DNA of 5,035 nt from Flammeovirgaceae bacterium UBA2338 (GCA_002344795.1 DDUM01000016.1:1-5035), one strand, 5' to 3'; positions 1 to 5,035 are shown, numbered from the stretch's first letter. Made by a program: numbers and translations. Notes: generated from the letters alone by a model not told the origin.

Positions 1-2
1 AT

Positions 3-227
3 AAGTATGATCGAAAGGACATAAAAAACGCTCGTGTATACGTGGAAAATAGCGATGAAATAGGGCGCATTAAAGCCCTGCAAAAGGAAGTAGAGCAACT
101 CAAATCCTTATTAATTAAGAAGGACATAGATCAGCTCATATTAGATTCTTATCTGGAGGTTGCAGCGGAAAACCTGGGTTACAAAAATGCTGATGAATTA
201 AAAAAAAGTCTAAGCATCAAACCCTGA
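3..227 (+). CDS. IS3-family transposase OrfA, C-terminal fragment (cut by window edge)
   Basis: The reading frame is open from the first bases of the window (AAG at 3-5) to the TGA at 225-227, so the GTG at 42 is not the real start and the gene continues to the left. The visible 74 residues hold a heptad-like helix rich in Leu and charged residues (around IKALQKEVEQLKSLLIKK), matching the leucine-zipper-like C-terminal part of IS3 OrfA proteins. That part mediates OrfA-OrfA and OrfA-OrfAB contacts. The N-terminal helix-turn-helix that binds the terminal repeats must lie outside the window. The tail DELKKSLSIKP lies on the A8 frameshift run. OrfA on its own is normally a regulator, and the fused OrfAB is the transposase. 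The family call rests on context and the zipper-like segment, not on a catalytic motif. Confidence 0.8.
   Translation, partial: KYDRKDIKNARVYVENSDEIGRIKALQKEVEQLKSLLIKKDIDQLILDSYLEVAAENLGYKNADELKKSLSIKP
200..207 (+). other. Probable programmed -1 ribosomal frameshift site (A8G run)
   Basis: Eight A residues followed by G lie 17 bases before the orfA stop codon. In the orfA frame they read TTA AAA AAA AGT, so the heptamer A AAA AAA (200-206) has the correct phase for tandem slippage. After a -1 slip the frame continues AAG TCT AAG CAT CAA ACC CTG and runs directly into orfB with no stop codon, giving an OrfAB fusion. Slippery A6G/A7 runs at this place are the usual IS3-family mechanism. The TGATG overlap at 225-229 would also allow termination-reinitiation for separate OrfB. 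No downstream stimulatory structure was established by eye. Confidence 0.7.
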
Positions 228-1084
228 TGAAGTCAATCCATGAATCCAGACGGACTGGACGGGCAACTGTTGAACAGGTATGCAACAGTATGCACTTGAA
301 AAGAGATGCTTATTACAAATACAAAAGGCGTTATTCGCAGCGAGAAGCGGTTGAATCTCAAGTGATCAGTTTGGTGAGAAAGGAGCGTGAGCTCCAGTCC
401 AGAGTAGGGACGCGAAAGCTCCATAAAGAGCTTCATGGTACGTTCCAAGAATCTGGTTTAAAAGTGGGCAGAGATCGATTATTCGATATTTTAAGAGGAC
501 ATGGAATGTTGGTGAAACGCAAAAAAGCGTCATTCAAAACCACTAACTCTTATCACCATTTTTATAAGTACAACAACCTGATTAAGGATATGGAAGTAAC
601 CAGACCCAATCAGGTTTGGGTATCTGATATCACTTATATCCGAACAGTGAAGGGATTCTGTTACCTGGCATTGATTACGGATATGTATTCTAGGAAGATA
701 GTAGGCTATGACATCAGTGATTCACTAGAGCTGGCGGGCTGCTTGCGGGCCCTCAAAAAGGCCCTGGCAAGCGCACGTCCTGCGGTGGGGTTGGTACATC
801 ATTCTGATAGGGGTATTCAGTATTGTAGTAAGGAATATGTAAGCGAACTCAGTAAACGAAATATCAGAATCAGTATGACCGAAGAGAATCACTGTTATGA
901 GAATGCGATAGCTGAAAGAGTAAACGGAATCTTAAAGGATGAATTTTATTTGGACCAATGTTTCATGAATACACACAATGCATGCGCAGCAACAAAAAGT
1001 GCAATTGACATCTACAACAACAAAAGATTACACTTATCTTTAGGATATAAAACCCCTAATATGGTATTTTATAATGCAGCTTAA
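227..1084 (+). CDS. IS3-family transposase OrfB (DDE integrase-core)
   Basis: A 285-residue catalytic half of an IS3-family transposase, which cuts and joins the element ends. Residues about 42-100 form the HTH_21-like region typical of OrfB (SRVGTRKLHKEL, then RDRLFDILRGHGMLVKRKK). The integrase core runs from about 125 to 280. The catalytic triad is visible: D134 in QVWVSDITYI, D194 in LVHHSDRGIQY and E230 in YENAIAERVNG. The 35 residues between D194 and E230 give the classic D,D(35)E spacing. The C-terminus carries the family signature IYNNKRLHLSLGYKTP. Length is normal for the family and there are no internal stops. The ATG overlaps the orfA stop (TGATG) and the frame is -1 to orfA and open upstream of this ATG, so the active product is probably OrfAB made by frameshifting at 200-207. 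Confidence 0.95.
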   Translation: MKSIHESRRTGRATVEQVCNSMHLKRDAYYKYKRRYSQREAVESQVISLVRKERELQSRVGTRKLHKELHGTFQESGLKVGRDRLFDILRGHGMLVKRKKASFKTTNSYHHFYKYNNLIKDMEVTRPNQVWVSDITYIRTVKGFCYLALITDMYSRKIVGYDISDSLELAGCLRALKKALASARPAVGLVHHSDRGIQYCSKEYVSELSKRNIRISMTEENHCYENAIAERVNGILKDEFYLDQCFMNTHNACAATKSAIDIYNNKRLHLSLGYKTPNMVFYNAA

Positions 1085-1098
1085 TTAATGTTTAACCT

Positions 1099-1122
1099 GT
1101 AGCCGTATTTTAGGACGTGACA
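1099..1122 (+). repeat. Probable right terminal repeat of the IS
   Basis: Directly after orfB comes a stretch finishing in ATTTTAGGACGTGACA at 1122. IS3-family ends are normally TG...CA, and this kind of TTTTAGGA...TGACA ending is, from memory, common in Bacteroidota IS3 elements. The matching left repeat would begin TGTCACGTCCTAAAAT and lies outside the window, so the call cannot be closed here. The bases just after it (GCC or GCCT) would be the target duplication if the boundary is right. Confidence 0.5.
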
Positions 1123-1168
1123 GCCTTTCCAGCTCCATTTTGCACGGTTAAACAAATCGGCTTTTATC

Positions 1169-1882
1169 TCACTTTTTTGAAATCACAATTAAGTAAAAAA
1201 TACTCAAGGTATTTGAAGTCAGTTCTATTTGACCACTGAGAGGATCTTTAGTATGGTAAAAACTATATTGACCCATTAAGGAAGGAGTAACATGACTCCT
1301 AAATCGAAGGCCTATTATGCTCCAGTGATTTGGTTGCAGCTGAATAGATCCTTCAATAAAGCCAGTAATTGTTTTCTTAGATATACCTACTTCATACTCA
1401 AATACCTTCACGAAAGAGTTACCGTCCCAAGTTCTGGTGCTCGCCTTTGAGTTTGAACCAAAGACATCTAGCATATGACTAGCACCTCCTCCAAGAAATA
1501 CCATGAAACTCTTTCTCTTCACATCAAATCTTCTTCCAAAGTTAAGTTGGAAATTAGTGTGTAGAATGTTGTAGTTTGGATACCGATCATAGAAGGATGG
1601 GTCATTGGTCAGTGTATCAATTTGGCTAGCTAGAATATTATATCCAAGAACCCCTAGACCAATTCCATATTGAAGCAGCCACTTTTCATTGATCTCCTCT
1701 TGTTTTGTTAAATTCAAACTTCCAGATACAGTTATTGGGCTTCTCAGTAGAGAATTTGAATTTGGCCTAATTCGAGCCTGATTTCCGAAATCGCCTGAAA
1801 ACCCAATATGCAATTGAGCATGCGCGCCACAATCTGGCAATAAAAACACTATAACAATTACATATCTTACAATGTGCAGCAC
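1169..1882 (-). CDS. Putative outer-membrane beta-barrel protein, secreted
   Basis: No named family was recognised. The 237-residue product opens with a signal peptide: hydrophobic YVIVIVFLLP and a cleavage site after AHA (residue 22), leaving a mature start QLHIGFSGDFG. The rest is rich in alternating hydrophobic/polar strands with Gly and aromatic residues (for example YGIGLGVLGYNI, SFMVFLGGGAS, WSIIGLRFRSH) and ends in a strand-like IFYLIVISKK. This suggests a small outer-membrane beta-barrel of perhaps 8-10 strands, of the kind common in Bacteroidota. The start is odd: an in-frame TAG immediately precedes GTG (1882-1880) and there is no ATG before the middle of the protein, so GTG, or the following CTG, must initiate. 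The gene starts 9 nt after the lipoprotein stop, so the two are almost certainly co-transcribed, with possible translational coupling. Confidence 0.7.
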   Translation of the reverse strand: MLHIVRYVIVIVFLLPDCGAHAQLHIGFSGDFGNQARIRPNSNSLLRSPITVSGSLNLTKQEEINEKWLLQYGIGLGVLGYNILASQIDTLTNDPSFYDRYPNYNILHTNFQLNFGRRFDVKRKSFMVFLGGGASHMLDVFGSNSKASTRTWDGNSFVKVFEYEVGISKKTITGFIEGSIQLQPNHWSIIGLRFRSHVTPSLMGQYSFYHTKDPLSGQIELTSNTLSIFYLIVISKK

Positions 1883-1891
1883 CTAATTATT

Positions 1892-3484
1892 TCACCACGT
1901 TAAACTAACATTAAATGTACCAACATTTCCACTATAGTGATATGATTGTACATCACCAGAATTAGCCCTTATTGTTATTCCTGATGTTACGAACGATTTA
2001 ACTTTTCTTCTCCTCTTTTCTACATATGAGCTTTCTAAGAATTGGCCTCCTTCACAATTGTTGTTCTTCACATTTCCCCAAACCTGAGCCCCAATGGTGG
2101 CTCTCTTTTTTTTCCACTTTGAACCAACCTTTTTATATGACTTGGTTTTTGCCATTAACCGTGAACGCCAAGGGTGATTCCATATGCTAGTAATGTGATC
2201 TAGTCTCCAATCTCCATTTCGTTCAAAATCCCGATATCTAACACTAGATCGACATGTTGGTAAAACAATTATAGAGATAGGAGTAGTGTCTACTAGCGTA
2301 ACATGGGGTGGAAGTGGATCTCCTTTTTTTATTTTTCTCAATGCAACAAGCTCATTGTAATAGAGACCTTGAACTTCGTAGTATGTTCCATCTGAATTGA
2401 ACATATAGTAGGTTGATCCCACTTTTACTTCACCATATTTATTTATTATCGTTCTTACTTCATCGTCTTCAATAAACGAATAATCAGGATTTTCAAATTG
2501 ATTTGGATATTCGGAAGATGTAGAGGCTAACCAGCTTTCTTCAGCAGCTGAAATTACCCTTCTTTTTGAATAAATACCAAATTGAAGTTCAAAATCAATA
2601 TATGGTCGAGAGTCATTGTAACCGATGGCCTCTTCAACAGCCGCTATCTGATCATCATCTAAACCAGGATATTGGGCTAGAAATGCATCATCATACTGAT
2701 CATATTTGAATTCCAAGTAATCGAGAGTTTGAATTACGTCTGACTGAGAATTAAATACCAACATTCCATATTCAACAGAAATTGGTGGAAGTTGGGGTTC
2801 TACGGGACCGAATAGCTCCACTTCATTGAGTCTGCCGTAAATGTATTGGTGATTTGGACCAAGCTCACATCTAATTTGAACTTCCAATACAGCAATATCT
2901 GTGAAAGAATGGGTCCTGAAAACCGAAGTGTTTCCTGTTATTGAAAATAATGTAACCCATGCTCCATTTGTTGATGATCTGTAAAGCACAGAATAGTTTT
3001 GTAGTTCGTAGCCTGAACTTGTATATATATTAACTTTATTCAAAGTTTTTAAACTTCCAAATTTTAGAAATACACTTTCAGGCAAACTTCCTCCTCCAGG
3101 AAAATTATTTGCCCAACTATAAGATGGCCCTACTGTAGTATTAATATTACCATCATTTATTTTATATACTGAATAACCGGGAAAAGTTGATTCTGCGGAG
3201 ACAATAGCTTCACCTGCATAATTTAAAGAACCAGACTGTGCGCTTTGCTGTGGTGCGAAATATGTTGGCGAGGAATTATTTAACTCTAACTTTTCTGCCG
3301 CTCTTGTGCTATCAAACTCAATCTTTGATAGGGCAGACCTTGATCTTATTTCACTTAGCTCAAGTTTAGACGTTGGAGGGAGGTTATCCTCTATGCCAAG
3401 ATTTAAATCAGTGCAACCTAAGACTATAAGAATCATTAGAATTGTTGCCCAATTAGCCCAAAATTTAATCCTTTTCATAAGCAT
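1892..3484 (-). CDS. Surface lipoprotein with F5/8 type C (discoidin-like) domain
   Basis: A 530-residue lipoprotein. The N-terminus has basic residues, a hydrophobic stretch (ATILMILIVL) and a lipobox VLGC with the acylated Cys at residue 24, so it is lipid-anchored after signal peptidase II cleavage. Residues about 85-226 resemble an F5/8 type C fold: AIVSAEST at the start, INDGN, then SVFLKFGSLKTLNKVNIYTSSG, YSVLYRSSTNGAWV, VLEVQIRC and the closing RLNEVELFG. Such domains often bind glycans. Residues about 238-390 begin MLVFNSQSDVIQTLDYLE, a motif I associate with Bacteroidota lipoproteins of unknown function. The last ~120 residues are strongly basic (KKVGSKWKKKR, EKRRRK) and strand-rich. 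The ATG at 3484 is used here; the second ATG at 3478 (MKRIKFW) is equally plausible. It is the first gene of the operon with the beta-barrel-like gene. Ligand and role are not known. Confidence 0.75.
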   Translation of the reverse strand: MLMKRIKFWANWATILMILIVLGCTDLNLGIEDNLPPTSKLELSEIRSRSALSKIEFDSTRAAEKLELNNSSPTYFAPQQSAQSGSLNYAGEAIVSAESTFPGYSVYKINDGNINTTVGPSYSWANNFPGGGSLPESVFLKFGSLKTLNKVNIYTSSGYELQNYSVLYRSSTNGAWVTLFSITGNTSVFRTHSFTDIAVLEVQIRCELGPNHQYIYGRLNEVELFGPVEPQLPPISVEYGMLVFNSQSDVIQTLDYLEFKYDQYDDAFLAQYPGLDDDQIAAVEEAIGYNDSRPYIDFELQFGIYSKRRVISAAEESWLASTSSEYPNQFENPDYSFIEDDEVRTIINKYGEVKVGSTYYMFNSDGTYYEVQGLYYNELVALRKIKKGDPLPPHVTLVDTTPISIIVLPTCRSSVRYRDFERNGDWRLDHITSIWNHPWRSRLMAKTKSYKKVGSKWKKKRATIGAQVWGNVKNNNCEGGQFLESSYVEKRRRKVKSFVTSGITIRANSGDVQSYHYSGNVGTFNVSLTW

Positions 3485-3494
3485 CTTAATTTAA

Positions 3495-3921
3495 TTAATG
3501 TTACGAATGCGAAGTTCGTTCCTAGCCCCAATATTATAGGGTAAAGATCGCAACCAACATTTAGACAAAACGAAATTGCATAATATTCAAAATGACAACT
3601 ATCCAGCCCTTTAAAAAGTACTACATGAGAAGCAATTTTAATTTTAATTAACCGTGTTGAAGTTCTTAGTGAAATTTTGAGCCAATTATCTTGATAGTGT
3701 TCTTAAGAACTCTTTCGACTCATCAAGAGGAGAAATGAATATCATCACAAACATCAATAATTTGCATAAAATATTACATTACGTTTTATTTGGATTTAGG
3801 AAGATCCAAGGCTCAAAATACCACTATTTCACTTTTTCTCAGGGAGAGTAATGCTTGAAGAATACATGGCATAGTTCTTATGCTTGTGTTTACTCATGAT
3901 TTCCTACGTTGAAAGGCCAGC
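3495..3921. other. AT-rich intergenic stretch, no convincing gene
   Basis: About 430 bases between the lipoprotein start and the first long palindromic repeat. It holds the candidate operon promoter near its left end and a perfect 12-bp palindrome GTTCTTAAGAAC at 3699-3710, with a partial echo (AGTTCTTAG) at 3661-3669. A 38-codon ORF at 3735-3851 follows an AAGAGGAG stretch but has no recognisable product. No tRNA, rRNA or riboswitch pattern was seen. If the repeat at 3922 closes a cassette, this stretch would be the end of that cassette and may hold a decayed gene. Confidence 0.6.
3529..3558 (-). promoter_or_regulatory. Candidate Bacteroidota-type promoter of the lipoprotein operon
   Basis: On the minus strand, TAATATTG (3536-3529) differs by one base from the Bacteroidota -7 box TAnnTTTG. 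A TTG (3558-3556) stands 19 bases upstream, near the usual spacing of the -33 element. Transcription would start near 3522 and leave a leader of about 38 nt before the ATG at 3484. The leader end is A/T-rich (AATTAATTAAATTAAG before ATG) with no Shine-Dalgarno sequence, as is usual in this phylum. Found by eye in AT-rich DNA, so chance matches are possible. Confidence 0.4.
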
Positions 3922-4186
3922 AGCTAACACGGTGTATGCGCCATGTGCTTTGACTCATTCCAAAAAAGTGAAAGGTAATTGACCCGCGCTCTTTGTGCCT
4001 TGTGCTTTCTAGTCAATTAGCAGTTCTCATAGAATTAAGTTCTCACTTTCGCTCACTCAAGCTCGCTCATTGAGATGAGGTCCCGGTGTCTACTAGGTTT
4101 TCTGCTACTTGAACAGGATCACAAAAAGCGCTAGCTTGCTATCAATAAACAAAGTACGGCACACAGCGCATACACAGGCGTTGTGC
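3922..4186 (+). repeat. Long attC-like palindromic site, copy A
   Basis: A 265-bp imperfect palindrome. It opens with AGCTAAC (3922-3928) and closes with GTTGTGC (4180-4186). The outer arms pair: GTGTATGCGC (3932-3941) with GCGCATACAC (4166-4175), extending with mismatches to ATGTGC and GCACAC. Inside lie GCGCTCTTTGTG (3986-3997) with CACAAAAAGCGC (4120-4131), 11 of 12 pairs, and an apical hairpin CTCAA/TTGAG (4056-4060, 4070-4074) with a 9-nt loop. The arms are properly nested, so one strand could fold into a long hairpin. A competing stem TAATTGAC/GTCAATTA (3976-3983, 4012-4019) is present only in this copy. It shares blocks with copy B: GTGTATG, CATGTGCTT, CTCACTCAAGCTCG, CTTGAAC, CACAAAAAGCGCTAG, GGCACAC, CATACAC, GGCGTT. 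The layout resembles integron attC sites but is about twice their maximum usual length. Confidence 0.75.
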
Positions 4187-5033
4187 GCAAGTTTTTAATG
4201 ACAAGAGAGCAAGAGATAAAGCAACTAAAGTCTGACCTTTTCACTGCTGACGAGTGGGACAAGAGAAAGGCTTCATCAAGCCGACTATTTGAAATCGGTG
4301 GACAGGAGAATATTGACTACTTGATTGGACTTCTTGACCAAGAGAATAGTTTAGTGAGAAACGTGGTTGCTATGACATTCATGGATAACAAGTTCAACGA
4401 TGCCTTAGAACCTTTACTTATTTCTATAAATAAGGCAGAGTATGTTAATTCACGCGGGTCATTGGTCTACGCACTTAACGCTTTGGACTGTAGTCAAAAA
4501 CTTCGCGAGCTTTTTGACATCTTATTTGCAGCGACAAAGAATTGGGAAGTACAATCTGGTATCTTGACAGTTTTGGAGGAACAGGAATTTGAGTTTTCAG
4601 TGGACGACTTACAATACATCAAACAGAAATGGGACGGACTCAAATCCAATTGGAATCAATTGAATGGTGTTGACAAAAACAATTTAAGGAAATACGAAAT
4701 TGATGAAGACTTGGTACAAAACTTCGTTGACGGATATATGGCATATTTAGAGAAGAGTTAAAAAAACCAGCGCACAACATCGTGTATGTGTCATGTGCTT
4801 CATTGCGCATCTGAAAGAGTGTAGGTCTTACCGCTGCTTTTTGTGTTTCTCAAGATAGCTTAGTTTAGAATTATTTTCCGGAGGTTCTTTTATCGCTCTG
4901 GCCTCACTCAAGCTCGGCATGCTTAGTGTGCATGGACTTTCTCGCGAAGTTTTTCAGGACTTGAACGGAAACACAAAAAGCGCTAGATTGGTGGTGACCT
5001 ATGTAAGGTGGCACACGAACACATACACGGGCG
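4181..5033 (+). mobile_element. Integron-like gene cassette (853 bp) carrying one HEAT-like gene
   Basis: If recombination cuts between G and TT of GCGTT, as in integrons, the unit runs from T4181 to G5033. Three things support a cassette. The two flanking repeats have the same 3' end, GGCGTT, at 4177-4182 and 5030-5035. The 9 bases GTTGTGCGC at the cassette start (4180-4188) are the exact reverse complement of GCGCACAAC at 4770-4778, so in a circular form the two halves of the core would belong to the same cassette. A single ORF fills the unit, starting 17 nt after the cut and stopping 8 nt before GCGCACAAC. The window stops exactly at the expected right boundary. No integrase gene or attI is visible, so mobility is inferred from structure only. 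Confidence 0.7.
4198..4761 (+). CDS. Small HEAT-repeat-like protein, cassette cargo
   Basis: A 187-residue soluble protein, with no signal peptide or membrane segment, predicted to be all-helical. Residues about 20-110 look like two or three HEAT/ARM-type helical hairpins: KASSSRLFEIGGQENIDYLI, then SLVRNVVAMTFMDNKFNDAL, EPLLISINK and SRGSLVYALNALD. The spacing of about 35 residues and the pattern of a helix ending before a short turn fit the family. HEAT proteins are scaffolds for protein contacts, so no reaction can be named. The ATG at 4198 is chosen; the frame is also open to a GTG at 4183, but that lies inside the recombination core GTTGTGC and would make the site part of the protein. 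No Shine-Dalgarno is seen (AAGTTTTTA before ATG). The gene stands alone in its cassette, so any promoter must lie in copy A or further upstream. Confidence 0.75.
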   Translation: MTREQEIKQLKSDLFTADEWDKRKASSSRLFEIGGQENIDYLIGLLDQENSLVRNVVAMTFMDNKFNDALEPLLISINKAEYVNSRGSLVYALNALDCSQKLRELFDILFAATKNWEVQSGILTVLEEQEFEFSVDDLQYIKQKWDGLKSNWNQLNGVDKNNLRKYEIDEDLVQNFVDGYMAYLEKS

Positions 5034-5035
5034 TT
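4772..5035 (+). repeat. Long attC-like palindromic site, copy B (last bases cut by window end)
   Basis: A second copy of the long palindrome, opening with GCACAAC (4772-4778) and reaching GCGTT at 5031-5035; about four more core bases would lie outside. The outer stem is CGTGTATGTGT (4781-4791) with ACACATACACG (5019-5029), 11 of 11 pairs, then TGTGC with GCACA. Further nested pairs are TAGGTC (4822-4827) with GACCTA (4996-5001), GCTTTTTGTGTTTC (4836-4849) with GAAACACAAAAAGC (4968-4981), a perfect 14-bp stem, and an apical hairpin CACT-AAGC/GCTT-AGTG (4905-4913, 4921-4928) with one bulged C and a 7-nt loop. From first core base to GTT it is 264 bp, against 261 bp in copy A. Sequence between the shared blocks has diverged strongly while the stems persist. 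Confidence 0.75.

Larger units (their letters stand above)
1..1122 (+). mobile_element. IS3-family insertion sequence, right-hand part (left end outside window)
   Basis: The segment holds the end of an orfA, an overlapping orfB transposase in the -1 frame, and about 38 bp of non-coding DNA that finishes in a probable terminal repeat ending in CA at 1122. That order, the D,D(35)E transposase and the -1 frame relation are the standard IS3-family plan. The left terminus and the first part of orfA lie before base 1, so total length and target duplication cannot be read. The right end sits 46 bp from the stop codon of the convergent minus-strand outer-membrane gene, so the element landed just beyond that operon's 3' end without breaking a gene. 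Nothing in the visible part looks decayed, so it may still be active. The exact right boundary is inferred from the look of the end. Confidence 0.85.

Noticed and set aside
233..448. Minus-strand 71-codon ORF inside orfB
   Set aside because: It lies opposite the start of a well-supported transposase gene and encodes no recognisable protein; it is a shadow frame.
1090..1153. Inverted repeat GTTTAACC (1090-1097) / GGTTAAAC (1146-1153) as a terminator or IS boundary
   Set aside because: The loop is 48 bases, there is no following T run, and the neighbouring AGCCG/CGGCT pair is not nested with it; it also straddles the better supported IS end at 1122. Probably chance.
3306..3494. Plus-strand 62-codon ORF over the lipoprotein start
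   Set aside because: It is antisense to the signal peptide region and contains the reversed hydrophobic stretch; a shadow frame.
3735..3851. 38-codon ORF (MNIITNINNLHKILHYVLFG...) after an AAGAGGAG stretch
   Set aside because: The purine run ends only 2 nt before the ATG, Shine-Dalgarno use is unusual in this phylum, and the product is low in complexity with no recognisable feature. Recorded in the intergenic entry only.
4094..4101. TAGGTTTT in copy A as a -7 box driving the HEAT-like gene
   Set aside because: One base off TAnnTTTG, with the nearest upstream TTG 21 bases away; it lies inside the palindrome and is not conserved in copy B, so I do not call it a promoter.
3922..4186. Rho-independent terminators as the explanation for the palindromes
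   Set aside because: The arms are far apart (over 200 bases), there is no T run after the right arm, and copy A lies upstream of a gene in the same orientation.
4183..4197. GTG at 4183 as start of the HEAT-like gene
   Set aside because: It lies inside the core GTTGTGC shared with the recombination site; the ATG at 4198 gives a cleaner N-terminus (MTREQEIKQL).
3922..5035. CRISPR array
   Set aside because: There are only two copies, of ~265 bp, diverged and separated by a gene; the repeat and spacer lengths do not fit CRISPR.

Overview
The window looks like a chromosomal accessory region of a Bacteroidota bacterium, probably a marine or soil Cytophagales/Flavobacteriia-type organism. The grounds are moderate-to-low GC, an IS3-family element whose right end resembles those common in this phylum, a lipoprotein with a discoidin-like domain paired with a small outer-membrane beta-barrel-like protein, genes without Shine-Dalgarno leaders, and one candidate promoter close to the TAnnTTTG type. 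The assignment is an inference; no marker gene is present.

Layout. (1) 1-1122: right-hand part of an IS3-family insertion sequence. It holds the 3' end of orfA (cut by the window edge), an intact orfB transposase with D134, D194 and E230 in a D,D(35)E arrangement, an A8 run able to support -1 frameshifting between them, and a likely right terminal repeat ending in CA. (2) 1169-3484, minus strand: a two-gene operon, with a 530-residue lipoprotein followed after 9 nt by a 237-residue secreted, beta-rich, probably outer-membrane protein that must use a GTG (or rarer) start. The IS lies just beyond the 3' end of this operon. (3) 3485-3921: AT-rich gene-poor DNA with the candidate operon promoter and a perfect 12-bp palindrome. 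(4) 3922-5035: the most interesting part. Two diverged copies of a ~265-bp imperfect palindrome flank one small HEAT-like gene.

The repeat-gene-repeat unit has the logic of an integron gene cassette. Each repeat starts with ..AAC and ends with GCGTT. The bases at the cassette start (GTTGTGCGC, 4180-4188) are the exact reverse complement of the bases that open the next repeat after the gene (GCGCACAAC, 4770-4778). The ORF fills the space between, on the strand expected. The two repeats share only blocks of sequence but keep the same nested stems, with two compensatory base-pair changes in the outer stem, which points to selection on folded single-stranded structure. At ~265 bp the sites are about twice the length of the longest classical attC sites, and their core differs slightly from the canonical RYYYAAC/GTTRRRY. 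I read this as an integron-like mobile cassette array with unusually long recombination sites. No integrase is in the window, so the recombinase is unknown.

Functional links: the IS and the cassette are independent signs of a mobile, rearranging region. The lipoprotein/outer-membrane pair is likely to act together at the cell surface. The HEAT-like protein is cytoplasmic cargo of unknown role.
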